From: Panagrolaimus kolymaensis
Taxonomy: Eukaryota > Nematoda > Chromadorea > Rhabditida > Panagrolaimidae
Direction of reading: 5' to 3'
DNA: 64,000 bases
Assembly: GCA_028622995.1 (NCBI GenBank)
Contig: JAJQJQ010000005.1
Span: 7,564,001-7,628,000 of the forward strand
In this document: positions 35,935-52,527 of the stretch, one piece after another
Position numbering within the stretch: the stretch's first letter is position 1
How the letters are laid out: each line of letters starts with the position of its first letter
Notes under the pieces: model-generated
The model's input: the letters and a program-made list of their open reading frames with translations, nothing else
Told to the model about the DNA's origin: nothing
Database searches by the model: none
Translations under genes and position numbers: made by a program

Positions 35935-36981
35935 TCAAAAAGTCTGCATGGTTGATACTGCTCGAGTGAAAACTGGTCCAACAGGTGTTCGATTAAAAAT
36001 TATATCCAACACTCTAAGTGTAATCCTTTTTGATATTCTTCGATATGGGCCAATAACTAACATGGTTCCAAGATACGATAACCACCCATGTGAAACCATA
36101 ATAATATTAAATAACATTCCACCAACCAATGATTCACATTGAAACCACAAAAATATGGTATAACCAAGTAATGGAATAACGTAAAAAACGAGCATCATAA
36201 AACTTTTAAAAAGAAAAGCTCGAAACATCATAATTTCTCCTCGATATACTTGAGTGCTGACAAGATTGTGAGATGAAATAAGAATTTGTAATAAAAGAAT
36301 GGTGTAAAAAAGTCCAAAACAGAAGAGAAAAACGGATGAACCAACTTCAAGGATTGCTAAAGCATATGAAGGAGGATTGAGAGCCGCAAGAAATGTAATC
36401 AAAAGAGTGGAATCATAATCGAGTAATCTTGCAGCTATAGGATGATTTTTTGTGTAAAGGATAAATACTTCAGGATCATTAACAGAAAATGGAACAATGA
36501 TAGCAGAAATTAAGATTAAAAATATCAAATATGAGATATGCCAAATTGCAAGATGTTTTGGTGTTCGTCCAAAAATGCTCAACCATGAATCAGGTTTAAG
36601 TTGAGCAAATTGAAATATCACCAATGAAATTGTGCAAAGTTGGGAATTTGTTAAAATAACCAGCGACATTTGAAATATGATTAAATTTACTGTTGGACCC
36701 AAACTTTGTAACGAACCAGTAATAAGTCCACCAAAATATATCGGTGTTAAAATGGGTGCCCAAAAACAGTACAATATCGAGTTGGTGAAAGTTGTGGTTC
36801 CACAAACAAAAAGCATATATTTATATGTATAATTTAATTTTATTTTAGCAATAAAGAAAAAATATATTACAAATGGGAACAAAATACTTATTAATAAGCA
36901 ATTTAAATATAAAAAATATTGATAAATTGCAATGAAAATACTTTCATCGTGAGTGAAATGTTTAGCAAATAAAGATGGCAT
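35935..36981 (-). CDS. Serpentine chemoreceptor, Srh/Sri type, single exon
   Basis: One uninterrupted frame of 348 residues from ATG at 36981 to TAA. Seven hydrophobic helices are evident. The last, VSHGWLSYLGTMLVIGPYRR, carries the His-Gly followed by Pro-Tyr-Arg that closes receptors of the Str superfamily, best fitting Srh or Sri. There is no intron, unlike the neighbouring receptors, and no broken codon, so it looks intact. It may be a retro- or intron-loss copy, but an intronless state also occurs by chance in such fast-evolving families. Expected role is odorant or pheromone sensing in amphid neurons; no ligand can be assigned. Confidence 0.85.
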   Translation of the reverse strand: MPSLFAKHFTHDESIFIAIYQYFLYLNCLLISILFPFVIYFFFIAKIKLNYTYKYMLFVCGTTTFTNSILYCFWAPILTPIYFGGLITGSLQSLGPTVNLIIFQMSLVILTNSQLCTISLVIFQFAQLKPDSWLSIFGRTPKHLAIWHISYLIFLILISAIIVPFSVNDPEVFILYTKNHPIAARLLDYDSTLLITFLAALNPPSYALAILEVGSSVFLFCFGLFYTILLLQILISSHNLVSTQVYRGEIMMFRAFLFKSFMMLVFYVIPLLGYTIFLWFQCESLVGGMLFNIIMVSHGWLSYLGTMLVIGPYRRISKRITLRVLDIIFNRTPVGPVFTRAVSTMQTF

Positions 36982-39900
36982 TCTCTTCTTTTTAAACTAA
37001 ATCAACCAAGAAAAAAAATGCTCAAATTTAATAAAAACCAAATGTGATGAAAGTTTAAAGTTACAAGTAATAAATTATGTTTTTCAATAACAGTCGCCTG
37101 CCTTTTTTAAATGGATATTTATTTATTTAAGATTTAAAATGCACCTGTTTAAAAATTATGATTTACGCAATTTGCCAGATGTTTAACGTCAACAAAAAAT
37201 ATGTATTAAACTTACTGTAAAATAAATTACGCATTATTAATATTAGCTATTGCAAATGTCGCCTTTGCATCACATTATGATTGTTATTATAGATGCTATT
37301 TCTGTAACGTTTGTGCAACAAACAAATTAGCTTTTTATCATCCTTATGACCTCGCTGTTTTAGCTCGGGGTTGGTTGCAAATTTAACAAGTTGCTCGTGA
37401 TTGCAGAAAGCAAGGTCGATTTTGTTTATGGGATTCAACCATGCCTATCAACTGATATTTCTACCGTCGTATCATTAAATAAAATTATTATGCAAAAAAA
37501 TACTTGAAAAAAAGTATTTTTTAATCAAATTTCTTATAACTTTTTTAAAAGGGATTTAAATGAATTACAAAATATATTTAACCGACTGACATATAGAATT
37601 ATTCTTGAATTAAATAACATCTTTTGTAACATTCATATTTCTTTCTTAATATTTTTATATCTTTTCATATGAGTAATTTATAACAACAACAAAAAACAAT
37701 GTTTTTACAGTGGTTTAGAGACACGTCTGCTAGTACATATATTGAACCAAAAAGTCTATAAAAAAGATTGAGTTTCTTTTTTGTTGTGTTTTTTGTTTCA
37801 CGTCATCGAAATTTTTTTTTAAAAGTAATTGTAGTTTTTTCCCCTTTCATTCTTTTGGCAAGAAAAAAAAAATGAATGCAGAAAATGGAAACAGCAGCTT
37901 CAGTTGTCTCCACAATGAGACAAGACAACATGATGGTGGCTGCTTATGCTTTTTTTTTCTTGGTTACTACTATTGCAGGCTTTCAATAGAATTTTTTTTT
38001 TGCGCCTTTACTTACTCGTGTGCTTCTTTCTTTTCTTTTATTTTTTTCATGCATCTCGACCGCTTGTCATTTTTTCAAAGGCATAAAAGAGGTTATTGAA
38101 TCCCTCAATCTCTTTACAATTTCAGTTAGAGAATGGGACCTAACGGGCGCCGTTGAAAAAAAAAGCAGAGTTAAGTCAAGTGAAGCTGCTGCTGCCATGT
38201 CCAAAGCATTCTTTCTTCTGTTTTTGCTAAGTCAGCCTCGTAGATGTCTTCGGAGACAGTGCCTCTGCTAGTGGAAAAGAAATGTTCCATGGGCATCAAC
38301 TTCTTTTTTTGCATAAAGAAAAAAGAAATATTCCTGCTTTTGTAAGCTTTTATAAAAGGAAGAAGAAAAAGTAGTCCGAAAATAAAATAAAAAAGTGTTT
38401 GTTTTCTGTTTTTTTTGATCGCAATAGTTTAAGGTCAAAAAGATCGTAAGAAAGTCTCTAAAAATAAATAAATTTTAATAAGTTTCAGTCTTGGAACATT
38501 TGAATTATGAAACATTATTATTCAGAATTTTTTATCTTTCATAATTATTTTGTGTATCCTTCTTTCTTGTCAACATTTAAAAAATCTTTCTTTAACCTCA
38601 TATTTAAAATTAACCAAATCAGCGAGCTTATTTCATTTGCTTATAAAAAAAAGTAATAAAAGCTTCTAAGAATTTCCTTTCATTTTTTTAAATAATAACA
38701 ACCATTACACAAAAATTTTTGTTGTTATTTTTTTTCTCTAAAATCATTTGCATTTTTATGAGCCTTTTTTTTTACCTTTTTTACTCTTTCCATTGTATTC
38801 CGTTGTTTCTTTTATATTGGGTTTTCACTGTGAGTATTTGCTTCAATGCCAAAAACGAAGCATAAAAAATATAAAAACTTGTCTGTCAAATAAAATGTAA
38901 GCGTTTTTACTTACCCACTTTTTTCCAAAAACAGACAGAAGAATCCTTCTAAAAAAATTGAGTGTTGGCTTTTTTCTCATTTTTTTCCCATCAGAGAGAA
39001 GCAAGCATGTATGCAAAAAAAAAAAGCGATATTAAACTCCGCCCTAAAATCGAATTCCTCTAAAAAAAATCGAATGTATGAATGGATGGATGCCATCGTG
39101 GGAAACAAAACGGGCTCGTCTTCTTGCTGGCGGCTTCTTCCATGCTAGCTTGTGGAGTCGGCGTAGTAGGGTGCTCTTCTTCCGGAAGAACTCTCTTTAT
39201 TCTGCCCTCTTTTTTTTGTTAAGAGAAACATTTCTTCTTCTTCTTTGTGTTTGTTGTCTTCCTCGCAAATATATATTTTTTTCAATATTACTAAAATGTA
39301 GGAAAAGCGTTTTTATTGGAAAAATTTTTAACGGTTTTTTTCTGGCTTTCTTTAAAACAATCTCGGTGTCATTTGGTGGAAACAATTTTGAAATTTATTT
39401 GTTTTTGGGTTAGGGGAAAACTTCACTTACACAATGTTTTTTGTTAATACTTTAAATGGTGGAAAAATAACAAATTTTTCTAGTAAAAAATCAATTTTTC
39501 CTTGAGTTTTAAATTATTCGTACAAATCTTTTATTATTTAACGATTCTTAATTTTACTATTTTTACTTTTATATTTATGCCACAACACAGTTTTATTTTT
39601 AAAACGTGGTATTTTTTTGTTGCTTTAACTTATTGTTATTGATTTTTGAAATTTTTGTTAAATAAATTCATATTCGGCGTCAAAATCTAACTAAAAAAAG
39701 TTTACTCATTGTCTTGCGCAATCTTTTTTGGAATAAATATATTGATTTTTTTTCTTCATAAAAATGCAAGCTAGATTTAAGCTTTTTAAATAGCTGAAAT
39801 TTGTAAAATTATTTTTTTCTTGAACTAAATTTTTATGTGCTTTAACATTATTTATTCTTGCTCAAAAACATCCATCCATAACAACACATCATAGTTTGTT

Positions 39901-40173
39901 TCCACATAAATATTTTCCATCAATACTTTCCTATCTAAAGCCTCCCCTTATTAGCTTGTCAAAGGAAAAGAAAAGTTTTTTTTATTGTTAAAGCTTGTTT
40001 TCCGTTTCCAATTTTGCGCTTTTTATTTTTAAAAAAAATTATATTCCCACTTTTTTTCCTTTCATTTTTTATTGACTTTTTTTAAAAGTTTTTCAGAATC
40101 CTCTTCTTTGAAATTTTCAACCATCGCTGTTTCTTAATTTTTATTTTTTTTCCTTTGCAAAAAACAAAAAACC
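36982..40173. other. Intergenic, 5' flank of rab-3, about 3.2 kb
   Basis: Divergent spacer between the Srh/Sri-type gene and rab-3. No exon chain is seen. GC-richer patches at about 37880-37980, 38100-38280 and 39060-39250 stand out from the AT-rich background and could be regulatory or untranslated exon sequence of rab-3. An acceptor-like TTTTTCAG near 40085-40097 may mark spliced-leader addition or a 5'UTR intron for rab-3. Confidence 0.4.
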
Positions 40174-41245
40174 ATGGCTGCCGCTCCTACAGCAACCGCA
40201 GGTGCTGGAGGTCAATCAACTGATCAAAATTTCGATTTTATGTTTAAATTATTAATTATTGGTAATTCATCCGTTGGAAAAACAAGCTTTTTATTTCGAT
40301 ATTGTGATGATTCATTCACTTCTGCATTCGTATCTACAGTTGGAATTGATTTTAAAGTTAAAACTGTATTTCGTGGAGATAAAAGGGTTAAATTGCAAAT
40401 TTGGGTAAGTTAAATCACAACATTAAATTTTTTTTAAATCTTTATATTTCGTTTATTCTAAATGCAAGTATTGATTAATCGAAAGCAAAACTAAACAAAA
40501 AATTTCATAAGTTAAAAATCGTGGATTCTTGAGATAATAGTGGGACTAAAATTTTTTTCAAAAAGAAGTGCTTTTACGAAATCACTTTTGTCTGAAAATG
40601 TTCTAAAATGCATTTCATAACAACTAGCAATTTCAATAATATTTTATCGATATCATTCATTTCCAATAACTCTTTTCAATTTTAAGGATACTGCCGGACA
40701 AGAACGATATCGTACAATTACAACTGCATATTATCGGGGAGCCATGGGATTTATTTTAATGTATGATATCACAAATGAGGAATCATTCAATAGCGTACAA
40801 GATTGGTGCACACAAATTAAAACATATTCATGGGAAAATGCTCAAGTTGTTTTAGTTGGAAATAAATGCGACATGGATGATGAACGCGTTGTGAGTTATG
40901 AACGTGGCCGTCAACTTGCTGATCAACTTGGTTAGTTTTTAAAGTTCATCATAGTCATTTTAACCAAAAGGCACTTTTAAAAAAAAATTAAACACTTTTA
41001 CAACTTTCAATCATGTTTGCCGTAGCTTTTGTATATTATTTTTTAACTTTTCAGGCCTTGAATATTTTGAAACTTCTGCTAAAGAAAATATAAACGTGAA
41101 AGCAGTATTTGAAAAATTGGTTGAAATAATTTGTAATAAAATGGCTGAATCACTTGATTCCGATCAACAACAAAATCAACCTAAAGGTCAACGATTGGAT
41201 GCACCAACAACTCAAAAACCCGGTGGTCAACAATGTAATTGTTAA
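40174..41245 (+). CDS. rab-3: RAB-3 synaptic-vesicle GTPase
   Basis: Three exons (40174-40404, 40687-40930, 41055-41245) encode 221 residues, the normal Rab3 length. G1 is GNSSVGKTS (Lys36, Thr37), the switch I/effector region reads [17 protein letters not shown]3 is DTAGQE at residues 78-83, G4 NKCD and G5 ETSAK. The protein ends Cys-Asn-Cys, the doubly geranylgeranylated CXC tail of Rab3. Rab3 cycles between GDP and GTP on synaptic vesicles and, through RIM/UNC-10-type effectors, promotes docking and regulated release. All motifs are intact. A poly-A signal-like AATAAA lies about 90 bp after the stop. A long inverted repeat starts 360 bp downstream. Orthology is judged from the switch I sequence and C-terminus and is very likely. 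Confidence 0.96.
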
Positions 41246-41606
41246 AAGAAAAAACTGCGGTGAATCAAAGCAAAGTAGCAAGCAAAAATGTTGAGAATTT
41301 TATCGTAAAAACCCCTTATTTCTTTACTGATAGTAATAATAAATTTTATTTAAACAAAAAAAATCAAAAAAGAGTCCATATTTATCGTAGTATTTTTCAT
41401 GCTTTTACGTAATATGTTTTGTCTCTCAGGACTGCTTTTTTTTCTTCATCTTCTTTTCCTATTGTACATTTAGATTTCACTTACTTAACGTTACACTAAT
41501 TTATATACAAGTTTTAATTAAAGAAAGATTTTCAATGATTTTGTTTTAAACGATAAAAAAATAAATTATTAGATATTTATATTAAATTATCAAATACAAT
41601 ATGAAG

Positions 41607-42681
41607 GCTTAAGAGAGACTCTGCGAGTAAATTTAAAGATTTTGAGATCAAACGGACCATTTTTTTTCAATTTTTTTTTCTGTTTTACTTTTCCGGTAAT
41701 TTACGATGTAAAAAAATTATTGATGTCAAGATTTTCCTCAAAAAGTGAGCAGGATATGCCTATTCTTGATATTGAAGTTGAAAGCATGGATTAACTTCAA
41801 AAATTCGGCTAAATTCACCCATGAAGTTTAAAAATTTGATTTTTATCCAGTATTATGTAATAGATTACGGGCTAATTTATGGTGTATACCATATATTTAG
41901 ATGTTCTATAAAAATGAGGAGAAATTTGCATATTAAAACTTCAAAATGATGTAACTTTTGATCCAGGGCATCGGCGAGACCTAAGAAAAATACCATATAT
42001 TCCCCAGAATCTCTACTTTATTATGCAAAAGAAAATTTATTTTTACAAGAAGTCGGTTTTAAGAACCATAATTAAACGTGCCAGCGATCACATTTTTAAC
42101 GGAGAAAATGGTGTTCTTTACTTTCTCTCTTTGCTATTTTGGCATTATGTTCGAATTGTTTTGAGTCAACGAAAAAAATGAAAAACCATTTTCTCCGTTA
42201 AAAATGTGATCGCTGGCCCGTTTAATTATGGTTCTCAAAACCGACTTCTTGTAAAAATAAATTTTCTTTTGCATAATAAAGTAGAGATTCTGGGGAATAT
42301 ATGGTATTTTTCTTAGGTCTCGCCGATGCCCTGGATCAAAAGTTACATCATTTTGAAGTTTTAATATGCAAATTTCTCCTCATTTTTATAGAACATCTAA
42401 ATATATGGTATACACCATAAATTAGCCCGTAATCTATTACATAATACTGGATAAAAATCAAATTTTTAAACTTCATGGGTGAATTTAGCCGAATTTTTGA
42501 AGTTAATCCATGCTTTCAACTTCAATATCAAGAATAGGCATATCCTGCTCACTTTTTGAGGAAAATCTTGACATCAATAATTTTTTTACATCGTAAATTA
42601 CCGGAAAAGTAAAACAGAAAAAAAATTAGAAAAAAAATGGTCCGCCTGATTTCAATCAGCTCACAGAACCTCTCTTAAAGG
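41607..42681. repeat. Long inverted repeat (foldback/MITE-like), about 500-bp arms
   Basis: The left arm (about 41607-42113) and right arm (about 42184-42681) are reverse complements over nearly their full length, separated by a spacer of about 70 bp (42114-42183). Long blocks match exactly; for example 41703-41760 equals the complement of 42540-42597. A few differences are visible (GTGCC against GGGCC near the loop), and the outer 50 bp or so are clearly diverged, though both ends keep CTTAAGAGAG-like or CTTTAAGAGAG termini. No open frame of note lies inside. It behaves like a foldback transposon or palindromic non-autonomous element; a transcript through it would form a long hairpin. Confidence 0.9.
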
Positions 42682-42733
42682 TTAAAAAAAAGAACAATAT
42701 GAAAAAAGACAAAACAAAATGAGCACAAAAGAT

Positions 42734-43536
42734 TTAATGACGTCGATTGGCATTGGAATTACGAGGCTTTGAAGATGAAGAGTTATTATTGATGAGCTTT
42801 GATTCAAGTTCACGAAGATGGATTGCTGCTTCAGCAGTGATGATGGCTTTACGCTTGGAAATCTTGCGTTTGGTTTTCTTGTTATAATTCTTTGTTTGAA
42901 GGATTGATTCAACAGGAACCTAAAATAAGTTGATATAGCTTGGAGAGATAAATCAAAAACTCACATGATGTTCGTTGAATGACTTTGAAGATTTAGGAGA
43001 CAATGTGTCGGTATGAGAAAGTGGAGAACTTAGTGCTTCCTTATCAGAGTCCGCTAAAAAATGAGTTAAGTGTGAAAAAGAGAATAGATAGAAGCTTACC
43101 ATGATGATCAATAGATGGATAAACGCGGATAAGTGGAATACAAACAGGATTTGGATGAGGTGGTAAATGAGGCAATGCATTACAGTAAAGTGGCTAAAAA
43201 AAAGGTTTTTTATAGATACTATTCGAGAAGGACAACCAAAATCAGAAATCCGAGTTATCATGTTGAAATCATTCTTCATCACACAAAACAAAGTTGCGCA
43301 TAAATACATACCTTTTTATCAGCCATTCTATTCATAGCCAAATATCTTTGATGTTGGATTTCATTTTCTTTGTAACGAAGAGCATTAATAATCTAAAAAA
43401 TAATCACATCAAACTTTTTATCTTTTAAAAAAATTAGGTAAAAAAAAGGGAGACATACCATGGAAGTTTCTTGAGCAGCATGAAACATAGAAGGAACATA
43501 ACATTTATTACGATGAACGATAAGATCCAGAGCCAT
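42734..43536 (-). CDS. Unrecognised small protein with basic C-terminal tail
   Basis: Five exons (43459-43536, 43312-43392, 43100-43193, 42965-43053, 42734-42919) join in phase (0, 0, 1, 0) to give 175 residues. I do not recognise the family. The first 53 residues are helical with HQRYLAMNRMADKK, followed by a Pro-rich stretch (PHLPPHPNPVCIP), a Ser-rich acidic segment, and a basic block KKTKRKISKRK that could be a nuclear localisation signal, ahead of a Ser/Asn tail. No signal peptide or TM segment. A TTTTCAG acceptor precedes the start by about 27 nt, and the frame upstream of it contains a stop, so the ATG at 43536 is the likely start. Clean donors (GTATGT, GTAAGC, GTGAGT) in every intron support a real gene. 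Confidence 0.75.
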
Positions 43537-44256
43537 ACTTTTTTTATCAATAAAAGTTTAGAGCTGAAAAATGAATAATGAAAAACGAAACAAATGTTGA
43601 GCATTGAGCGATGAAATCAAAAAAATGGCTGCAAAAAATGGATGAATGTCCAAGGAATTCAATTCTCGAGGCATTTTCTGTTCCCAAAGCGAAAATAAAG
43701 TTCTTTTTCTTCTAAATATTTTTTGATTTGTTGGAGAATCGCCACTTTTCAATTTATTTTTTGCAGCTTTTTTTACAAAAAAAATAAAATTAATGGTTTT
43801 GATTTTTACATAAAATAAACCTTTGTATGAAAATTTGCATTTCACTTACTTTACATTAGCTGCTGCGGTTTCAACAAATCTTCCTTTTCCAAATGCAAAA
43901 TCATTTGTGATCTAAATCGTAGACAAATAATACTAACAAGCTGTCATCGTCAAATTATTACTGATACCATCATGTTTGGAATAAATTGTTCTGTAAGTTT
44001 TTTTTCTTTTCTTCATTACTACAAAAACATATGGGAAAAATATTTATATATAATACTCTTCTTTCTTCTTCTTCCATTTTTATTACTCACCCCACCTTTC
44101 TTTACCTTATCAGTCGTCTTCCAAGACCCATAAATTCCACATTCCTCATCTTTATTGATTATGCATGGGTTATTATTGAATATTTTTTGTTGAATTCTGT
44201 TAGTCACCAACTTTTTTTATGCTTCTTCTTTTCCATTAACGTATTTTTGTTGCTTT
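43537..44256. other. Divergent 5' flanks; possible untranslated exon
   Basis: Spacer between the 175-residue gene (minus) and the kinase gene (plus). On the minus strand, 43850-43911 is bounded by TTTAG and GTAAGT-like sites and reads NDFAFGKGRFVETAAANVK in one frame, so it could be an upstream exon of the minus-strand gene. However the next exon has an in-frame stop before its ATG, so I can support it only as a possible 5'UTR exon. Nothing else is evident. Confidence 0.35.
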
Positions 44257-48957
<4,701 letters not shown>

Positions 48958-49697
48958 TCATCATCATCAAAGCCATATTATATTTGATTCACTTTCCTTA
49001 TATATTAATAATTACTTTTCGTTGTTTTTTTTAATTATTTGTCCTTCAGCAAACATGAGTACTACGTTGCCTTTTTTCTATCATTTTTTTGATAGATAAT
49101 TATTGAAACAAAAATTGAATAAATAAATTTTTAACAAATCAATTTTGTTGTTACTTTTGGACGATAACCATACATTACATACATACATACTTCGAAAGCA
49201 AAGAGGCGATGCAAATTTGAATGAAAAATTATTTCTGCCACGAAAATTTAGGATGTTATTGAAAAAGTTTTAAAAAATTTTAGTTGATGAAGATGAGTGT
49301 TTTTTTTTTCCAGCAACTCGAGATGTTGTTCTTTTTTCCATTGCTTTCCTAATAATTTTTTCCACCGAAATAAACATCAACAACAGCAGCTTCTTCTATC
49401 CCATCCCGCCTTAGTTCGCCGTAGTTTAGAGTATATATGTGTGCATGCGGTTGGTTGTTTACGTGTCCTTGTCCGCATTTTTTCTCAGTCGAGTTTCTTT
49501 TTTTTGCTGTTTATTTGTTAGTATTTTTGCACAACACAGCAAAGATATTGAAAGCATTTTTCTTTCCCCATTTGACACTACTTCGCGTTTTGCATTTACT
49601 CGTTTTTTTCATTCACATTTATTGCGTTTATCGATTTTATTATTGTTGTAATTTTCACTTTTAAACTTTTCAAATTTTTAGTTTTCAACGTAGCAAA
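48958..49697. other. Intergenic, kinase 3'UTR and adenylate-kinase-like 5' flank
   Basis: The first 180 bp hold the kinase 3' end with AATAAATAAA near 49120. The remainder is the promoter side of the next gene. An AAATTTTTAG acceptor about 16 nt before its ATG suggests spliced-leader addition or a 5'UTR intron. A short ATAC microsatellite lies near 49175. Confidence 0.45.
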
Positions 49698-50779
49698 ATG
49701 GCTGAAAATAATCCAAATTTAAATCAACAATTGGATCCTGAAATTCAATTACGTCAAGCTTCCCTCAATGCAGGTGAAGGTGGAGCTGTTCTTCGTAGGG
49801 GCATTAAAGCTGCTCTTATTGGACCAGAACGTAGTGGTAAAGCTGAACAGGTTTGTCTTTTATTGATTTCTTTTCCACCTTTCTTTTTGTAGAATAAATT
49901 CTTAGGCTATGATAACTTTATTAACCACTTTTAATCGTTTGTTCTTTTTAGGGTGCTAAAATGGCTCATAAATATTGTGTCTGCTATCTCAATACAAAGA
50001 ACTTATTGAAAGATGAAGTCAAAGCTGGTACACCATTGGGACAGAAAATTCAACAATATTTTAGTGGAGGAGATACTGGTCATGTCGACACTGATGTTGT
50101 TCTTCAACTTATTGAAAAGAACCTTGAAACTGAATCCTGCAAATTTGGTTTCGTTATTGATGGATTCCCCCGCAACATTCAAGAAGCTGAAAAGGTTTGT
50201 TCCTTTTTTTAATAAACACGTGAATATTATGGGAAACGGAACAATAAATTGTTTTCGGTTGTGAATGACTTTGCTCATGTGGCCTTTTGTTTATTTGGTA
50301 CTTGGGTGTTGAGAAAACATTAAATTCCGTTACCTAATGTTTTGATATAGCATTTAAGAAAGTTGAACAAAACCTTTTTGTGTTGCTATTTATGGAGTGG
50401 CTTTATAGTCTTTGTTCCCAATAAAGATTTTTTTTTAAAAGTTTTTTTTATTCAACCCTAATTTTATGTTCTTTTTTAGTTTGACGCTTTCTTAGCTAAA
50501 CGCAAAACTCCGCTTGATACTGTTGTTGAATTTACTGAACCGAATAAATGGATGTTCACTGGTATTCTTAATGGTAAAAATCAAGTCGGCAAATATTATT
50601 CAAAGAAAGATTGTTATGGTACTGTTGATTCTACAAAGCCGTTCTCTCAAGTTTCTGCTAAAGTCGACGAACTTTTCGGCAAATATGTAAGTCTTAATTC
50701 TCATTCCATTTTATATTCATACCTTTTTTTTTTGCAGGTCAAAAACAATAAAGGTGGTCTTTATACCAACAACATGTAG
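49698..50779 (+). CDS. Adenylate-kinase-like protein with degenerate active site
   Basis: Four exons (49698-49850, 49952-50194, 50480-50686, 50738-50779), all phase 0, encode 214 residues. The fold is that of AK2-type adenylate kinase (ATP + AMP to 2 ADP): a P-loop region at 42-49, KYCVCYLNTKNLLKDEV, and GFVIDGFPRNIQEAEKFDAF (DGFPR at 121-125), then KRKTPLDTVVEF. Key residues are altered. The P-loop reads GPERSGKA where the family has GPPGSGKGT, so the Thr/Ser after Lys48 is Ala. The AMP-site TGD...R is replaced by TKN...K. After DGFPR the arginine-bearing LID segment is missing and the C-terminus is short. I infer a pseudoenzyme. The ORF is intact and splice sites are clean, so it is unlikely to be a dead pseudogene. 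It is convergent with the protease gene to the right. Confidence 0.85.
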
Positions 50780-51037
50780 CTGATATTTTTAATAGTAATA
50801 TTATTTCGCTTTAGATGATTTATGTTAATTGATTTAATTATTGCACTTTTTTTGTTTGTTTGAAGAAGGTGTATAAAATGTCATAGATTTTTTTTTCTCT
50901 TTTTTATGTTTTGTGGTAAAGTGTAAATATTATTTTTGTCTGTTGGTTTCATTTCCACATGACCTTAATGCTGGTAATAATAAATATGTATGAAATTATG
51001 TGTGTTTATTTATAATAAAAAAGAAGGGACATTTGTT

Positions 51038-52346
51038 TTAAGTTGCACATGTTACTTCATTATTCGTTGTTTGCTCGATCCAATCGCAAAATTGTGCTAC
51101 GGTAGTGTATGTTCCTAAAAAAAAGTTGTGGGCAGGGTTAAATGATTGTGTTTATTTTTCGTAGCATCTTTTAACTTTGTAACTCACCATAATCGATGAT
51201 TTTGCTTTCTTCATCCGTTGAAGAAAGATGCCCTCTTGCTGTTATACCAACTTGGAACCATTGCATCATCCCTTTATCCAATACCATTACTGGTCCACCG
51301 CTATCACCAATAAATGTTCCTTGTTGTTTACCACCTGCGCAAAATTCAGATTTTTCTTAAATTTTTTGTTATTATTTCTATACACAACTGAATATTTTAA
51401 ACGCACCCAAAATACTAGAGCCGCCACAATCTTCGCATGCACACTTTTCAATATCCATTATGTCAATCGCTACTGCATTTAATATGTCTGCTTTAAGGTT
51501 GTATGTCATATTGGTGAATACTATAACCATAAAAAGAATATTTTTTAAAAATCTTTTAATGTCTTACCATCTTGACCAGCACCAATTGGAGATATAAGGC
51601 TCTTAAAGATATTTCCATAACCAGACGCAATAGCTTTTTCACCTGATGTTGCTCTCTTACTTCGGCTTAAACAAATAGCACTAACTCCTTCATCATATTC
51701 TATTGGAGTATCTAACTAAAATACATACACATATTTACCTCATTTTTAGTCTTTAATTTTACTTTAACCAAAGCAATATCTTCACCATAAATATTATCGC
51801 CAGGTGATTGAAACCATTGTGTCGAAGTAAGCGATTTTAGTTCCGCAACCTTAGCACTACCATATTGGATATGAATTTCTTTTACCGGATAATCATCTCC
51901 ATCCTTTGCATTTGTACAATGTTTTGCAGTTAAAATATAATTTGGTGAAATTACGCTACCAGTACATAACGCATTTTTTGAATTAGAAAAAACGACTTCC
52001 ACTTTAACAACCCAAGGAAAATCTCCAGTGCTTAATTCATTGCCACCAATAATCTGCAAAGAAGCTATGCTATTGAGAAAGCAGCGAGAATATATCAGTT
52101 TCCTATTCATTTTAGCCTAACTCTTCATGAATTTGAAAATAAAATGTCCTCTTTTTATTTAGATTTAGATCTTTGCCGTTCTCTCTCATTTCAAAGCTTA
52201 TTTTATAAAATTCTTACCCTTACCATACTTTCATGAAATAATTGTTGATATTTATTTGTTGCACTACCAATGCCACATATCTCTTCATTAATGGATCTTC
52301 CTTCAGTAAACAAACAAGCCAAAATAAAAAGCGACAATGCTTTCAT
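51038..52346 (-). CDS. Secreted trypsin-fold serine protease (copy A)
   Basis: Six exons (52218-52346, 51739-52053, 51568-51715, 51407-51520, 51188-51355, 51038-51114) encode 316 residues. Residues 1-17 are a signal peptide; the short propeptide ends MVR and the mature chain begins IIGG, a standard zymogen cleavage site. The triad is present: His88 in LTAKHC, Asp135 in GEDIALVK, Ser254 in GDSGGP. I preferred the donor after AGG at 52218 because it puts Arg directly before IIGG. The usual Cys three residues before GDSGGP-Ser is replaced by Phe, and the S1-base position (189 in chymotrypsin numbering) is Gly, so cleavage after Arg/Lys is unlikely. An extra CACEDC segment precedes the serine loop. 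It is 181 nt downstream of a close paralog. Confidence 0.9.
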
Positions 52347-52527
52347 TTTTGCTAAAAGCTTTTAAAAGTTGTAATAAAACTTTTCTGGTTTTCAAAAGCA
52401 TTTTATATATATTTAATACAATTTATTTTTAATATTTATGTAAGCAATTTTAAATCATAATTGGTGTCCATTAAAAGCGTTTGTAACAATAAAAGTTTGT
52501 GCAAAAGAAAAAACGTATTTAAAAAAA

